A stretch of DNA of 64,000 nt from DSOI01 sp041394885 (GTDB taxonomy: Bacteria > Acidobacteriota > Terriglobia > Bryobacterales > Bryobacteraceae), in NCBI GenBank assembly GCA_041394885.1, contig JAWKHI010000001.1, forward strand, positions 124,001-188,000. The letters run 5' to 3'. The notes beneath the pieces were generated by a model that did no database searches, was not told the DNA's origin, and was given only the letters and a program-made list of their open reading frames with translations. Below, one piece after another: positions 15,604 to 24,255 of this stretch. Position 1 is the first letter of the stretch; every line of letters begins with the position of its first letter. A program made the translations under genes and the position numbers.

Positions 15604-17013
15604 ATGAACGAGATGACTCGCCGCTACTTCTTCTCCCGCACCGCCACCGGACTCGGTGTTCCCGCCCTCGCCTCCCTGCTCCACGCCGACAATTCGGCTC
15701 TCCCGGCCATCCCTCACTTCGCGCCCAAGGCCAAGCGGGTGATCTACCTGTTCATGTCCGGCGGACCCTCGCAGATCGACATGTTCGACTACAAGCCGGA
15801 ACTGGCCAAACGCTTCGCGAGCGACCTGCCGGACTCGGTCCGCCGCGGCCAGCGCCTCACCGGCATGACCGCTACGCAGACCAGGTTCCCTGTCGCGCCG
15901 AGTCTCTACAAGTTCGGCCAACACGGACAGTCCGGCGCTTGGATCAGTGAACTGCTCCCCAACCTCGCCTCGATCAGTGACCGGTTGTGCTTCATCAAGT
16001 CCATGCACACCGAGGCGATCAACCATGATCCGGCAATCACTTTTTTTCAGACCGGATTTCAGATCGCCGGCCGCCCATCGATCGGGTCCTGGCTCGCCTA
16101 CGGACTCGGATCGGAAAACAAAGATCTCCCCGCCTTCGTCGTGCTCGTTTCCCAGGGCACAGGCAAGCCCGGTGGGCAGCCGCTCTACGATCGGCTCTGG
16201 GGCTCCGGCTTCATTCCCACTCGCTACCAGGGCGTGAAGTTCCGGTCGGGAGGCGACCCCGTACTCCACATCCGGAACCCCGAAGGATTCGCGCCCGAAG
16301 ACCGCCGCCGCTTCATCGACGACCTGGCGGAACTCAACACCATCAAGGCCGCCGAATCCGGTGACCCGGAGATCCAAACCCGCATCGCGCAGTACGAGAT
16401 GGCGTACCGGATGCAGACCTCGGTGCCTGAACTCGCCGACATGTCCAAGGAGCCCGAGCACGTGTTCGATCTGTACGGCCCGGAAGCCAAGCGTCCCGGA
16501 TCGTTCGCGGCCAACTGCCTGCTCGCCCGGCGCCTCTCCGAGCGCGGCGTCCGCTTCGTGCAGCTATTTCTCCGCGGCTGGGATCAGCACACCACGCTCC
16601 CCAAGGAACTCCCCGGCCAGTGCCGCGACATTGACCGGCCGGCCTACGGCCTCATCACCGATCTCGCCGAGCGCGGCCTGCTCGACGAAACGCTCGTCGT
16701 GTGGGGAGGTGAGTTCGGGCGCACCGTCTATTGCCAGGGCAAACTCGCCCAAGACGACTACGGCCGCGACCATCACCCGCGCTGCTTCACCATGTGGATG
16801 GCTGGCGGCGGCATCAAGCCCGGGATCACGTATGGAGAGACCGACGACTACTCTTACAACATCGTCAAGGATCCCGTGCATGTGCATGACCTGCACGCCA
16901 CGATGCTCCACTGCCTGGGCATCGATCATACCCGCCTCACGTTCAAATACCAGGGCCGCCACTTTCGACTCACCGACGTGCACGGCAACGTCGTGAAGCC
17001 TCTCCTGGCGTAG
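15604..17013 (+). CDS. DUF1501 protein, partner of PSD unit 2
   Basis: A 469-aa paralogue of the gene at 9379. It has a Tat-like leader (TRRYFFSRTATG), the family entry motif KRVIYLFMSGGPSQIDMFDYKP, and the C-terminal GEFGRTVYCQ and DDYGRDHHPRCFTMWMAGG. The metal-binding His/Asp-rich segment is intact. Starts with ATG shortly after the upstream PSD stop, with a weak AAGGAG in the PSD tail, so the pair is one operon. Function of DUF1501 is unknown; the superfamily is phosphatase/sulfatase-like. Confidence 0.9.
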   Translation: MNEMTRRYFFSRTATGLGVPALASLLHADNSALPAIPHFAPKAKRVIYLFMSGGPSQIDMFDYKPELAKRFASDLPDSVRRGQRLTGMTATQTRFPVAPSLYKFGQHGQSGAWISELLPNLASISDRLCFIKSMHTEAINHDPAITFFQTGFQIAGRPSIGSWLAYGLGSENKDLPAFVVLVSQGTGKPGGQPLYDRLWGSGFIPTRYQGVKFRSGGDPVLHIRNPEGFAPEDRRRFIDDLAELNTIKAAESGDPEIQTRIAQYEMAYRMQTSVPELADMSKEPEHVFDLYGPEAKRPGSFAANCLLARRLSERGVRFVQLFLRGWDQHTTLPKELPGQCRDIDRPAYGLITDLAERGLLDETLVVWGGEFGRTVYCQGKLAQDDYGRDHHPRCFTMWMAGGGIKPGITYGETDDYSYNIVKDPVHVHDLHATMLHCLGIDHTRLTFKYQGRHFRLTDVHGNVVKPLLA

Positions 17014-17043
17014 TCCGCCAAAATCGAATTCGCCGATCTCAGT

Positions 17044-18042
17044 ATGATCCCGACAGGCACAGGCGATCCGGTCCTAAGGAATCTCACGACCGTCGAGAAC
17101 ACCGGTGTCTGGGGCGTGCGCAACTACCACACCACGCTCGAACAGAGGGCCATTGCCGGCGCCACGATGACCAACGGATACTTGGCCATGGTGGTGGCCG
17201 CCGCGGTGATGGCCACCGCGGGTCTCCTCCTCAACAGCGCCGCCGCGGTTGTAGGCTCGATGTGCGTTGCACCCTTCATGTCGCCTTCCCGCGCCGTTTG
17301 TATCGGGGCGTTGTTCCGCAATTGGTCCGTCTTCTTCAGAGGGTTGCTCAAGCAGCTCGGCGGACTTCTGGTGATCGGCACCGGCGTCGCCATCGTGATC
17401 ACGACCCTGCTCCAACGGACGGTGCCGGGCCTGACGATCACGCCGGAAATTCTGCTGAGGGCGATGCCGACCTCGCGAGACGTGGCCCTGAGCGCCATTA
17501 TCGCCATCGCGGCGGGAGCGGCTGCTTCGCTCGCCCTGGTCGCTCAGCCGCACGTGATCGAAACCCCTTGGGGACAGGTGGTCGACGCCATCATCGGCGT
17601 GGAGATCGCCATTTCACTGGTTCCCCCGGCCGCTGTGATCGGGATCGGCTTCGCATTGGGCACACTGGAACACAGCCGCAACGCCTTCCTGCTGATGCTT
17701 CTGAACGTGGTGGGTCTCGATCTGGTCGGCAGCATCGCGATCCTGGCAATCCGCGGCGTCCGCCGGAAGCATCTGGATCTGGAAAAGCGCATCCGCGAGA
17801 CCGTCGCTACCACTCTCGATGTCGTCCCCGGCTTCGTCTCGGTGGAGAGCACCGTCGACGTCACGCTGCTCAGCGAGCGCGACGCACGCATAGACGTCGT
17901 GCTTCGCCGGCGGTTCGGAGGTGAGGTGCCGGACACCCTGGCCGCGACCATCGCCAAAGAGGTCACCGGGCAGACAGCGTGTCGATGCGACATCACGCTG
18001 GAGGTCATCCCCCTCCTTACCCACACTGGAATTCCGCGCTGA
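17044..18042 (+). CDS. DUF389 integral membrane protein
   Basis: A 332-aa membrane protein. After a short N-terminal segment come about six hydrophobic helices. These include GYLAMVVAAAVMATAGLLLNS, the loop GSMCVAPFMSP and IGVEIAISLVPPAAVIGIGFALG, the pattern of DUF389 (TIGR00271-like). A soluble alpha/beta tail of about 90 residues follows. The family has no settled function; it is often described as a possible transporter. The ATG at 17044 lacks a clear ribosome-binding site. It stands alone between PSD unit 2 and the cytochrome b gene, with only 46 bases to the latter. Confidence 0.8.
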   Translation: MIPTGTGDPVLRNLTTVENTGVWGVRNYHTTLEQRAIAGATMTNGYLAMVVAAAVMATAGLLLNSAAAVVGSMCVAPFMSPSRAVCIGALFRNWSVFFRGLLKQLGGLLVIGTGVAIVITTLLQRTVPGLTITPEILLRAMPTSRDVALSAIIAIAAGAAASLALVAQPHVIETPWGQVVDAIIGVEIAISLVPPAAVIGIGFALGTLEHSRNAFLLMLLNVVGLDLVGSIAILAIRGVRRKHLDLEKRIRETVATTLDVVPGFVSVESTVDVTLLSERDARIDVVLRRRFGGEVPDTLAATIAKEVTGQTACRCDITLEVIPLLTHTGIPR

Positions 18043-18088
18043 CCGAACCGCGTCGCCGATCCGCCAGCGAACACTGTGCTCTGATAGC

Positions 18089-18841
18089 ATGAACGCTGTG
18101 GCCGACTCCCCATCGCCTGCACCTCGTCACTCCGCCATCGTCCGCCTCACTCACTGGGTCACCACGCTCTGCTTCCTCGCTCTGCTCGTAACCGGTGCGG
18201 AAATCGTCATTTCCCATCCGCGATTCTACTGGGGAGAAACCGGCAGCGTTGAAAACCCCTCGCTGTTCGAGCTTCCCATCCCCGCCTCGAGGGGCTCGGT
18301 AAAGACGGGCTATTCCTTCGTCCTTCGGGACCAGAACGGGTGGAGCCGGAGCCTCCATTTCCAAACCGCCTGGCTGCTTGGCTTCGCGGCATTGCTGTAC
18401 ACGGTCTCCTCCCTTCTCTCGCGGCACTTCCGCAGGAACCTGCTTCCCCGTGCATCCGATCTTTCCCCGCGCATGCTCTCCGCATCCATCGCGAACCACC
18501 TGCGCTTCCAACCGCCTACCGCGGCGGACGCGCTGTCGTACAACGTCCTGCAGCGGCTCACCTATCTGTGCGTGATCTTCGTGCTTTTTCCCTTGATGAT
18601 CTGGACCGGCCTTGCCATGTCTCCCGGCTTCACCGCCGCCTTTCCCACTACAGTGACCGCATTCGGCGGCCAGCAGTCGGCCCGCACGATTCATTTCATC
18701 GTCACCGTGTCTCTCGTCGCTTTCGTCGCCGTCCATGTCGGGATGGTTTACTTCGCTGGGTTCCGGGACCGTATGCGGGCGATGATCACAGGCCGCGCGG
18801 ACGCAACCTCTTCCCGCACGATTTCGAAGGAGCAACCATGA
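18089..18841 (+). CDS. Cytochrome b561-type membrane haem protein
   Basis: A 250-aa membrane protein with four main helices. The first, RLTHWVTTLCFLALLVTGAEI, carries a haem-ligand His; the others are near FQTAWLLGFAALLY, YLCVIFVLFPLMIWTGLAM and IHFIVTVSLVAFVAVHVGM. The spacing of His residues fits the cytochrome b/b6 domain of NiFe-hydrogenase or formate dehydrogenase gamma-type subunits. It likely passes electrons between quinone and the periplasmic molybdoenzyme encoded next: the two genes overlap by 4 bases (ATGA, 18838-18841). It takes the place held by MsrQ in MsrPQ systems but is a different cytochrome family. Confidence 0.85.
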   Translation: MNAVADSPSPAPRHSAIVRLTHWVTTLCFLALLVTGAEIVISHPRFYWGETGSVENPSLFELPIPASRGSVKTGYSFVLRDQNGWSRSLHFQTAWLLGFAALLYTVSSLLSRHFRRNLLPRASDLSPRMLSASIANHLRFQPPTAADALSYNVLQRLTYLCVIFVLFPLMIWTGLAMSPGFTAAFPTTVTAFGGQQSARTIHFIVTVSLVAFVAVHVGMVYFAGFRDRMRAMITGRADATSSRTISKEQP

Positions 18842-19596
18842 GCAATTCCTCCCGCCGCAAGTTCATCACCGCCGGAGTGGGAGCCACCGCCGGCGTCTCC
18901 GGTCTCGCCGCCGCCGCCAAGCTCGCGGACCGTTACGGTTTGCTCCCACCCGATGGGACCGGTCTCTACGGTCCGGGTGAAACCTTGAACTACGCGACGC
19001 ATCGCCTGCTGGGACGCAACGCCCTGGCCCGCGAATTCCCGCCCGATCTGATCTCGCGTCCGCCCCGCGCCAACGGCCGCCCGCCAAAGGACGACGAGTT
19101 CCTGCGTCATCAGTCACTCGGATTCGCGGACTGGCGGCTCGACGTCGACGGGCTGGTCTCGCGACCCGCCTCGTTCTCCCTGGCGGACCTGAAGACGTTC
19201 CCCGCCCGCAGCCAGATCACCCACCTGGCCTGCGAAGAAGGCTGGTCCTTCATCGCTCAGTGGACCGGCGTACCGCTGTCGCACGTGCTGCACCAGGTGG
19301 GCGTGTTGCCGCAAGCCAGGTACGTTTTCTATTTCTCGCTCCAGCAACGCTGGTGGGACAGTGTCGACATGGACGAAGCGCTCCATCCACAGACCTTGGT
19401 GACCTACGGGATGAACGGCGTTGACCTGCCCGCGGGCCATGGCGGTCCGCTGCGTTTGCGCGTCCCCCGCCATCTGGGCTACAAGAGCGTGAAGTACATC
19501 ACCCGGCTCACCGTCACCGACAGCGTGAAAGGTTACGGGAAAGGGATGGGATCGTCAACCGCGGAGCGCGGTTACGTCTGGTACGCGGGCATCTGA
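18838..19596 (+). CDS. Molybdopterin oxidoreductase, sulfite oxidase family, Tat-exported
   Basis: A 252-aa periplasmic enzyme with a Tat leader (SSRRKFITAGVG). The body is the sulfite oxidase-type Mo-pterin fold: DWRLDVDGLVSRP, then ITHLACEEGW with the Mo-ligand Cys132, DEALHPQTLVTYGMNG and the pterin-binding GGPLRLRVPRHLGYKSVKYI. It lacks the C-terminal dimerisation domain of true sulfite oxidases, as do YedY/MsrP-like proteins. Substrate is unknown; reduction of oxidised methionine or another S/N-oxide is one possibility. It overlaps and is presumably fed electrons by the upstream cytochrome b. Confidence 0.87.
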   Translation: MSNSSRRKFITAGVGATAGVSGLAAAAKLADRYGLLPPDGTGLYGPGETLNYATHRLLGRNALAREFPPDLISRPPRANGRPPKDDEFLRHQSLGFADWRLDVDGLVSRPASFSLADLKTFPARSQITHLACEEGWSFIAQWTGVPLSHVLHQVGVLPQARYVFYFSLQQRWWDSVDMDEALHPQTLVTYGMNGVDLPAGHGGPLRLRVPRHLGYKSVKYITRLTVTDSVKGYGKGMGSSTAERGYVWYAGI

Positions 19597-19623
19597 CCGC
19601 TGTCTGGATTCACCGCGCGAGCT

Positions 19624-20826
19624 TTAGCCGCCGAGCGCCTGCTCGAGATCGCCAATGACATCCTCCACCGCTTCGATCCCGGCCGACAACCGCACCAGCC
19701 CGTCCCCGATCCCCAGCCGCTGGCGCTGCTTGGGCGCCAGATCGCGATGCGAGCTCATCGCCGGATAGAGCACCATCGTATGCACGTCTCCGAGCGAGGT
19801 CGCCTTCACCACTAACCGGAGCCGGTTCATGAACGCGAAAACCTCCGTGCGGCCACCGTCCTTCAGATCGAAACTTACAATCGCCCCGCGCAGGCCTGGC
19901 GGGAAAAGGCGGCCAATCGCCTGGGCGTCCGGATGCCCGGTGCTGCCCGGATAATATACCTTCGCCACGGCTCGAGACCCATCCAGCCATTCCGCGATCC
20001 GGCTCGCATTGGCGCACTGGCGCTCCATGCGAAGCGGAAACGTCTTGATCCCCCGCATGGAAAGATACGCCTCGAAGGCACCCAGCCCCGGACCCAACAC
20101 TTTCGCCAAGCTTCGCAGCATCGGCAAATGCTCGGCGTCGCTGGTTACCGCCCCGCCCATCACATCGCCGTGGCCGGAAAGAAACTTCGTCAGCGAATGC
20201 ACCACCATGTGCGCGCCCAGTTCCAGCGGCCGCGCCAACAACGGCGTGGCGAACGTGTTGTCGACGATCAGCGCCGCCCCCGCCGCGCGCGTCAACTGCG
20301 CGACGCGCTCCAGGTCCGGAACCCGCAGCAGTGGATTCGAAATCGTCTCCAGGATCACGCATCCCGGTTTGGCCTCGGCCAACGCCGCCTCCACTGCCGC
20401 CAGATCGCAGATGTCCACCCAGCGTACGTCCACGCCCATCGGTTCGAACACCGACATCAACATGCGCACCGTCGCCCCGTACAGCGCGCCCGCGGCCACG
20501 ATGGACTTGCGCCGGTCCGCGATCGCCGTTTGGATCGCGATCTGCAGCGCCGCCATCCCGGTCGACGTCGCCAACGTCCCGGCTCCGCCCTCGAGCGACG
20601 TCAACAGCTCCTCGAGTGCGTGGCAGGTCGGGTTATCGTACCGCGCGTAGGCGAACCCCTCCATCTCGTCGCCGAAGACACGATCGGTGGTCTCGATGTC
20701 GTCATAGATGAAACTCGACGCCGGAACGATGGGCGTCGTCACAGGGATCGCCGCCCCCGGGGCCTTCCGGTCCCCGGCGTGCACGGCGCGCGTCTGCATT
20801 TTCATCGCGTCTACTTTCGCTTCCAT
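19624..20826 (-). CDS. Cys/Met-metabolism PLP enzyme (cystathionine gamma-synthase/lyase family)
   Basis: A 400-aa PLP enzyme of the trans-sulfuration family. The cofactor Lys lies in HSLTKFLSGHGD (Lys214), and Asp189 in LIVDNTFATP pairs with the pyridine nitrogen. The YARYDNPT motif and the tail VRLSAGIEAVEDVIGDL are family hallmarks. Cystathionine gamma-synthase, gamma-lyase, O-acetylhomoserine sulfhydrylase and methionine gamma-lyase cannot be separated by eye. The start overlaps the 3' end of cysS by 16 bases, so the enzyme is co-translated with it. The operon also carries a cupin regulator and a GNAT, pointing to cysteine or methionine turnover. Confidence 0.85.
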   Translation of the reverse strand: MEAKVDAMKMQTRAVHAGDRKAPGAAIPVTTPIVPASSFIYDDIETTDRVFGDEMEGFAYARYDNPTCHALEELLTSLEGGAGTLATSTGMAALQIAIQTAIADRRKSIVAAGALYGATVRMLMSVFEPMGVDVRWVDICDLAAVEAALAEAKPGCVILETISNPLLRVPDLERVAQLTRAAGAALIVDNTFATPLLARPLELGAHMVVHSLTKFLSGHGDVMGGAVTSDAEHLPMLRSLAKVLGPGLGAFEAYLSMRGIKTFPLRMERQCANASRIAEWLDGSRAVAKVYYPGSTGHPDAQAIGRLFPPGLRGAIVSFDLKDGGRTEVFAFMNRLRLVVKATSLGDVHTMVLYPAMSSHRDLAPKQRQRLGIGDGLVRLSAGIEAVEDVIGDLEQALGG

Positions 20827-22211
20827 CGCACCCCGTCCTTGGTGTCCTCGAGCACCACTCCCTGCGCGGCCAGTGTATTTCGGATCTCGTCGGAGCGCGC
20901 GAAATTCTTCGATCTTTTCGCCTGCGTCCGCTCGGCGATCAGTTCCTCCACTTCCGCATCCGACAGGCCACCCTCCTGGGCCGTGGGACGCAGCACGTCG
21001 AAAACCATGTCGAAATGCTCCAACATCGCGCGCGCCGCCGCGGCGTTGCCGGCCTGGAATTCCCCTTTATCCATGGCCGTGTTGGTCTCGCGCACGAACT
21101 CGAACACCACGCCCAGTGCTTCCGCCGTGTTCAGATCGTCGTCGAGCGCTTCGTCGAACCCAGCCCGAGCGCGCGACGCCGCCTGCGCCATCGCCGGGTT
21201 TTCTCCCTCCGGAAACTTCGTCGTATCCAGACGCAGTTTGTAGTTCCGCAGCCGCTCGAGCGAGGTTGCCGCCGCGCGCAAGCCGTCGAAGGTAAAGTTC
21301 AGCTTGTTGCGATAGGGCACCGAAGCCAGCAGGTAGCGAATCGTCTCCGGCAGAAAGCCCTTGTCCAGCAGGTCACGCAGGGTGTAGAAGTTCCCGAGCG
21401 ACTTGGCCATCTTCTGGCCTTCCACCATCAGATGCTCCGCGTGCAGCCAGTACCGCACGAACGGCTTGCCGGAAATCGCCTCCGATTGCGCGATCTCGTT
21501 TTCGTGGTGCGGAAACGTCAGGTCGATCCCGCCGGTGTGGATGTCCAGCGTCTCGCCCAAATATTTCATCGCCATCACGGAGCACTCGATGTGCCAGCCC
21601 GGCCTGCCCGGCCCCAGTGGCGTGTCCCAGTAGGGCTCCTCGCCCCGCCGGCCTTTCCACAATACGAAATCTCGCGCGTCGTCTTTGTCGTACTCGTCCA
21701 CATCCACGCGTGCCCCGGCGCGCTGCCCCTCCACATGGATGTGCGACAGCTTGCCATAGCCGGGAAACTGCGAGATCCGGTAATAGACGGATCCATCGCT
21801 CGTGTAAGTGAAGCCCTTCCCGGAGAGCGTCTGGATGGCTTCCGCCATCTCCGCGATGTGGTCCGTGGCCCGGACCATCCGTTCCGGACGCTGCAACCGC
21901 AGCTTGTCGATGTCTTCGAGAAACGCCTTCTCGTACACCGCCGTGTACTCCCCGATCGGCTTTCCTTCCGCCAGCGCGCTCCGGATGATCTTGTCCTCCA
22001 CATCGGTGATGTTCATCACGTGCTGGAGCTGGTACCCGCGATACCGTAGCCAGCGGCGCAGGATGTCCTGAAAGGTGAACGTCCGCAAGTTGCCAATATG
22101 GACGTAGTGATACACGGTGGGTCCGCACGTGTACATGCGGACAATGTTGTCTTCAAGCGGCCGAAACTCCTCGACCTTTTGCGATAGGGTGTTGAAAAAC
22201 CGGATCGGCAT
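20811..22211 (-). CDS. cysS: Cysteinyl-tRNA synthetase
   Basis: A 466-aa class I aminoacyl-tRNA synthetase charging tRNA-Cys. Zn-binding Cys29 lies in MYTCGPTVYHYVHIGN, in which HIGN is the HIGH motif (38-41). WHIECS and TGGIDLTFPHHENE carry the other metal ligands, and KMAKSLGN is the KMSKS loop. The C-terminal helical tRNA-binding domain is complete. The ATG at 22211 gives the standard N-terminus; the frame is open for another 41 codons upstream without family similarity. It sits 28 bases after the GNAT gene, in the middle of a four-gene minus-strand operon. Confidence 0.95.
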   Translation of the reverse strand: MPIRFFNTLSQKVEEFRPLEDNIVRMYTCGPTVYHYVHIGNLRTFTFQDILRRWLRYRGYQLQHVMNITDVEDKIIRSALAEGKPIGEYTAVYEKAFLEDIDKLRLQRPERMVRATDHIAEMAEAIQTLSGKGFTYTSDGSVYYRISQFPGYGKLSHIHVEGQRAGARVDVDEYDKDDARDFVLWKGRRGEEPYWDTPLGPGRPGWHIECSVMAMKYLGETLDIHTGGIDLTFPHHENEIAQSEAISGKPFVRYWLHAEHLMVEGQKMAKSLGNFYTLRDLLDKGFLPETIRYLLASVPYRNKLNFTFDGLRAAATSLERLRNYKLRLDTTKFPEGENPAMAQAASRARAGFDEALDDDLNTAEALGVVFEFVRETNTAMDKGEFQAGNAAAARAMLEHFDMVFDVLRPTAQEGGLSDAEVEELIAERTQAKRSKNFARSDEIRNTLAAQGVVLEDTKDGVRWKRK

Positions 22212-22239
22212 GAAATTGAACCAGATAGAGCGGAATCCT

Positions 22240-22848
22240 TCATCGTAGCAGGCTCGTCGAACTGCAATCGCCGCTGAGTTCTTTGTACAAAATGCTGGTC
22301 GCTTCCGGACCGGAGCCGGACGGCCCCCGCGCATATCGCGGAATGACCCCGGCCAGCACGTATCCCATCGACAAGTACAAAGGCTCGGCGGCGTCCCCGG
22401 TCCGGGTGTCCAGGGTGAGGAGAGTACGGCCCTCCGCCCGCGCCACGTCCTCCACCGCGCCCATCAGCGCCCGTGCGATCCCTTGCCGCCGGGCGCGGGG
22501 ATGCACCAGCAGCTTCGCTACCTCGGCCCGATGCGGTTGGTTGGGCGGCATGTCCAGTATCAATTGCACCGTGCCCGCGATCGCGCCCTCCTGCCTCGCC
22601 ACCAAAAGCCGGCGGTCCCCTGCCCGCACGCTGGGCGCCACGCGATTGCGCCAGTAATCATATGCCTGCTCCACCGGAAACGGCAGCACGAAGCTCACAC
22701 TCGCCCCAACATGCACCGCCGCGTGCAGCAACTCGGCAAGCATCTGCAAGTCCTCCCCGGTCCCGCCGCCATCCGTCCACGCCTCGCCCCCCCACGTCTG
22801 AATGGTCGCCCCGGCCGGATGTTCACCCGGAAACGATCGCGATGGCAT
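22240..22848 (-). CDS. GNAT-family N-acetyltransferase
   Basis: A 202-aa GNAT fold. The acetyl-CoA loop is VHPRARRQGIARALMGAVE (R/Q-x-x-G-x-A type), preceded by GTVQLILDMPPNQPHRAEVAKLLV and followed by LTLDTRTGDAAEPLYLSMGY. The N-terminal 55 residues are an acceptor-side region without a clear match. The start ATG at 22848 has GGAGGGG just upstream and lies inside the end of the XRE-cupin gene (26-base overlap), so it is translationally coupled to the regulator. XRE-cupin plus GNAT pairs are common and often handle small amines or amino acids; the substrate is unknown. Confidence 0.85.
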   Translation of the reverse strand: MPSRSFPGEHPAGATIQTWGGEAWTDGGGTGEDLQMLAELLHAAVHVGASVSFVLPFPVEQAYDYWRNRVAPSVRAGDRRLLVARQEGAIAGTVQLILDMPPNQPHRAEVAKLLVHPRARRQGIARALMGAVEDVARAEGRTLLTLDTRTGDAAEPLYLSMGYVLAGVIPRYARGPSGSGPEATSILYKELSGDCSSTSLLR

Positions 22849-23407
22849 AACGCGCCCCTCCTTGCGACGGGCAGTGGAATCTCGTGGATCCGCTGAGCAG
22901 ATAGCGCAGACAATCTCCTGCCTCCAGACGATACGGCGCCCCTTCCACCTCGATCTCCAGGACCCCTTCGAGCATCCACAAATGATGCTCCAGCCCCGCA
23001 ACAGGCGATGAGGCAAACTCCACCGTCATCCCCGTATCCAGACGGATCTCGATCATTTCGCCCCGCAGCCCCGGCGCTGGCGGCGATATCGCGCGCCTCC
23101 GGTATCCCGTTCCCGGATCGGTCCACGACAATTGCTCCCCCGCCCGGACCATGTTCGGGAGGCTTCGTTCCGCATCGGCCACCAGCCGCGACATCGTCCA
23201 CCCATACGCAGTGCAAAGCTTCCCGAGAATCGCCGCTGTCGGGCTCAACTCCGTCCGCTCGATCCGCGACAAGGTCGCCCGGCTAATACCGGTTCTGCCG
23301 GCGAGTTCGTCCAGGGACCATCCCCGATCGCGACGCAGTTCGGCGAGGCGAAGCGCCATCCGCTCCTCGATCGGGTCCACGGTGGCAATCGACGGCATCG
23401 TCTCCAT
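22823..23407 (-). CDS. XRE-family transcriptional regulator with C-terminal cupin
   Basis: A 194-aa regulator. An HTH_XRE domain covers about residues 18-70 (RLAELRRDRGWSLDELAGRTGISRATLSRIER), and a single cupin fold with the His-containing LEHHLWMLEGVLEIEVEG covers about 110-190. Such proteins sense small metabolites through the cupin and usually repress their own operon. Here that would be GNAT, cysS and the PLP enzyme downstream. The ATG at 23407 (or 23398) has no Shine-Dalgarno sequence; TATTTT lies 14 bases upstream within TCTCAAAATAGAGA (plus strand 23420-23433), whose TCTC/GAGA ends could be an operator. It is divergent from the lectin-like gene. Confidence 0.88.
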   Translation of the reverse strand: METMPSIATVDPIEERMALRLAELRRDRGWSLDELAGRTGISRATLSRIERTELSPTAAILGKLCTAYGWTMSRLVADAERSLPNMVRAGEQLSWTDPGTGYRRRAISPPAPGLRGEMIEIRLDTGMTVEFASSPVAGLEHHLWMLEGVLEIEVEGAPYRLEAGDCLRYLLSGSTRFHCPSQGGARYAIAIVSG

Positions 23408-23500
23408 GGAGAGAGTATGTCTCAAAATAGAGAATTGCGCAAGGGGCACTGCAAACCGCGCGCCCCAACCGTCCTCCTTTTGACGCACAATATGACGAGG

Positions 23501-23518
23501 AGCGCGCTCGAGCGCGCT
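23501..23518. repeat. 18-bp perfect palindrome in the lectin gene leader
   Basis: AGCGCGCTCGAGCGCGCT reads the same on both strands. It ends only a few bases before the AAGGAG ribosome-binding site of the lectin-like gene (ATG 23535). It could be an operator in the divergent regulator-lectin region, or a hairpin that affects ribosome access. Confidence 0.5.
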
Positions 23519-23534
23519 TCCCAAGGAGAACGGA

Positions 23535-24188
23535 ATGCTCACGAAAGCGACCCCAGTCGCCCTTCTGCTCGCCACCGCGGTGGCTCTACCCACCTACGCG
23601 CAGGATAAGCCCGACAAGAAAATGAATTTCTTCATCACCAGCAGTGGCCCCGGCAACGGCGCTGACCTCGGCGGCATCGCCGGCGCGGACGCCCATTGCA
23701 ACGCCTTGGCCAAAGCCGCCGGAGCAAGCAAAACCAATTGGCGCGCCTATCTCAGCACCAGCGCCGAGGGCGGCAAGAAAGCCATCAACGCCAGGGACCG
23801 CATCGGCAAAGGCCCCTTCTTCAACTTCAAAGGCGAGAAGGTCGCCGAAAACGTCGCGGACCTTCACTCGGAGAACAGCAAACTAGGTAAGGAAGGCTCA
23901 CTTTCGGAAAAGGGCACGATGATCAACGGCCGCACGGACAAGCCCAACACGCACGACATCCTTACCGGCTCGCAATTGGATGGCACGGCCTTCGCGGACT
24001 CCGCCGACCACACCTGCAAGAACTGGACTTCCAGCGGCGATGGCAGCGCGCAGGTCGGCCATCATGACCGAACCGGCGGTGGCCAAAACCCCAACTCCTG
24101 GAATTCCGCGCACCCTTCCAAGGGATGCAGCCAGGCCAATCTCCAGGGCACCGGCGGCAACGGCCTCTTTTATTGCTTCGCCCGATAA
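23535..24188 (+). CDS. Secreted lectin-like protein (DUF1554/C-type lectin-like)
   Basis: A 217-aa secreted protein with a Sec signal (1-22, ending TYAQ). The mature part begins with FFITSSGPGNGADLGGIAGAD and has paired cysteines (AHCNAL, HTCKNW, KGCSQA, FYCFA). WRAYLST, the NARDRIGKGPFFN segment and the final GNGLFYCFAR are features of a family of lectin-like extracellular proteins with the endostatin/C-type lectin fold, often annotated as lectin or DUF1554. It may bind glycans or sit on the cell surface. The start is well supported by AAGGAGAACGG before the ATG. A 10-bp stem hairpin follows the stop. Confidence 0.75.
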   Translation: MLTKATPVALLLATAVALPTYAQDKPDKKMNFFITSSGPGNGADLGGIAGADAHCNALAKAAGASKTNWRAYLSTSAEGGKKAINARDRIGKGPFFNFKGEKVAENVADLHSENSKLGKEGSLSEKGTMINGRTDKPNTHDILTGSQLDGTAFADSADHTCKNWTSSGDGSAQVGHHDRTGGGQNPNSWNSAHPSKGCSQANLQGTGGNGLFYCFAR

Positions 24189-24202
24189 ATACTCACTTCG
24201 AT

Positions 24203-24228
24203 CCGTGCGGGATCCGCGTCCCGCACGG
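24203..24228 (+). other. Strong hairpin between lectin and sulfatase genes
   Basis: A perfect 10-bp stem (CCGTGCGGGA with TCCCGCACGG) and a 6-base loop lie 15 bases after the lectin stop. There is no U-run, so it is either a terminator without a tail, an mRNA-protecting hairpin or a rho-linked element. The sulfatase ATG follows at 24256. Confidence 0.55.
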
Positions 24229-24255
24229 CCCACTCACTGATCCCAGGGGGGCCGT

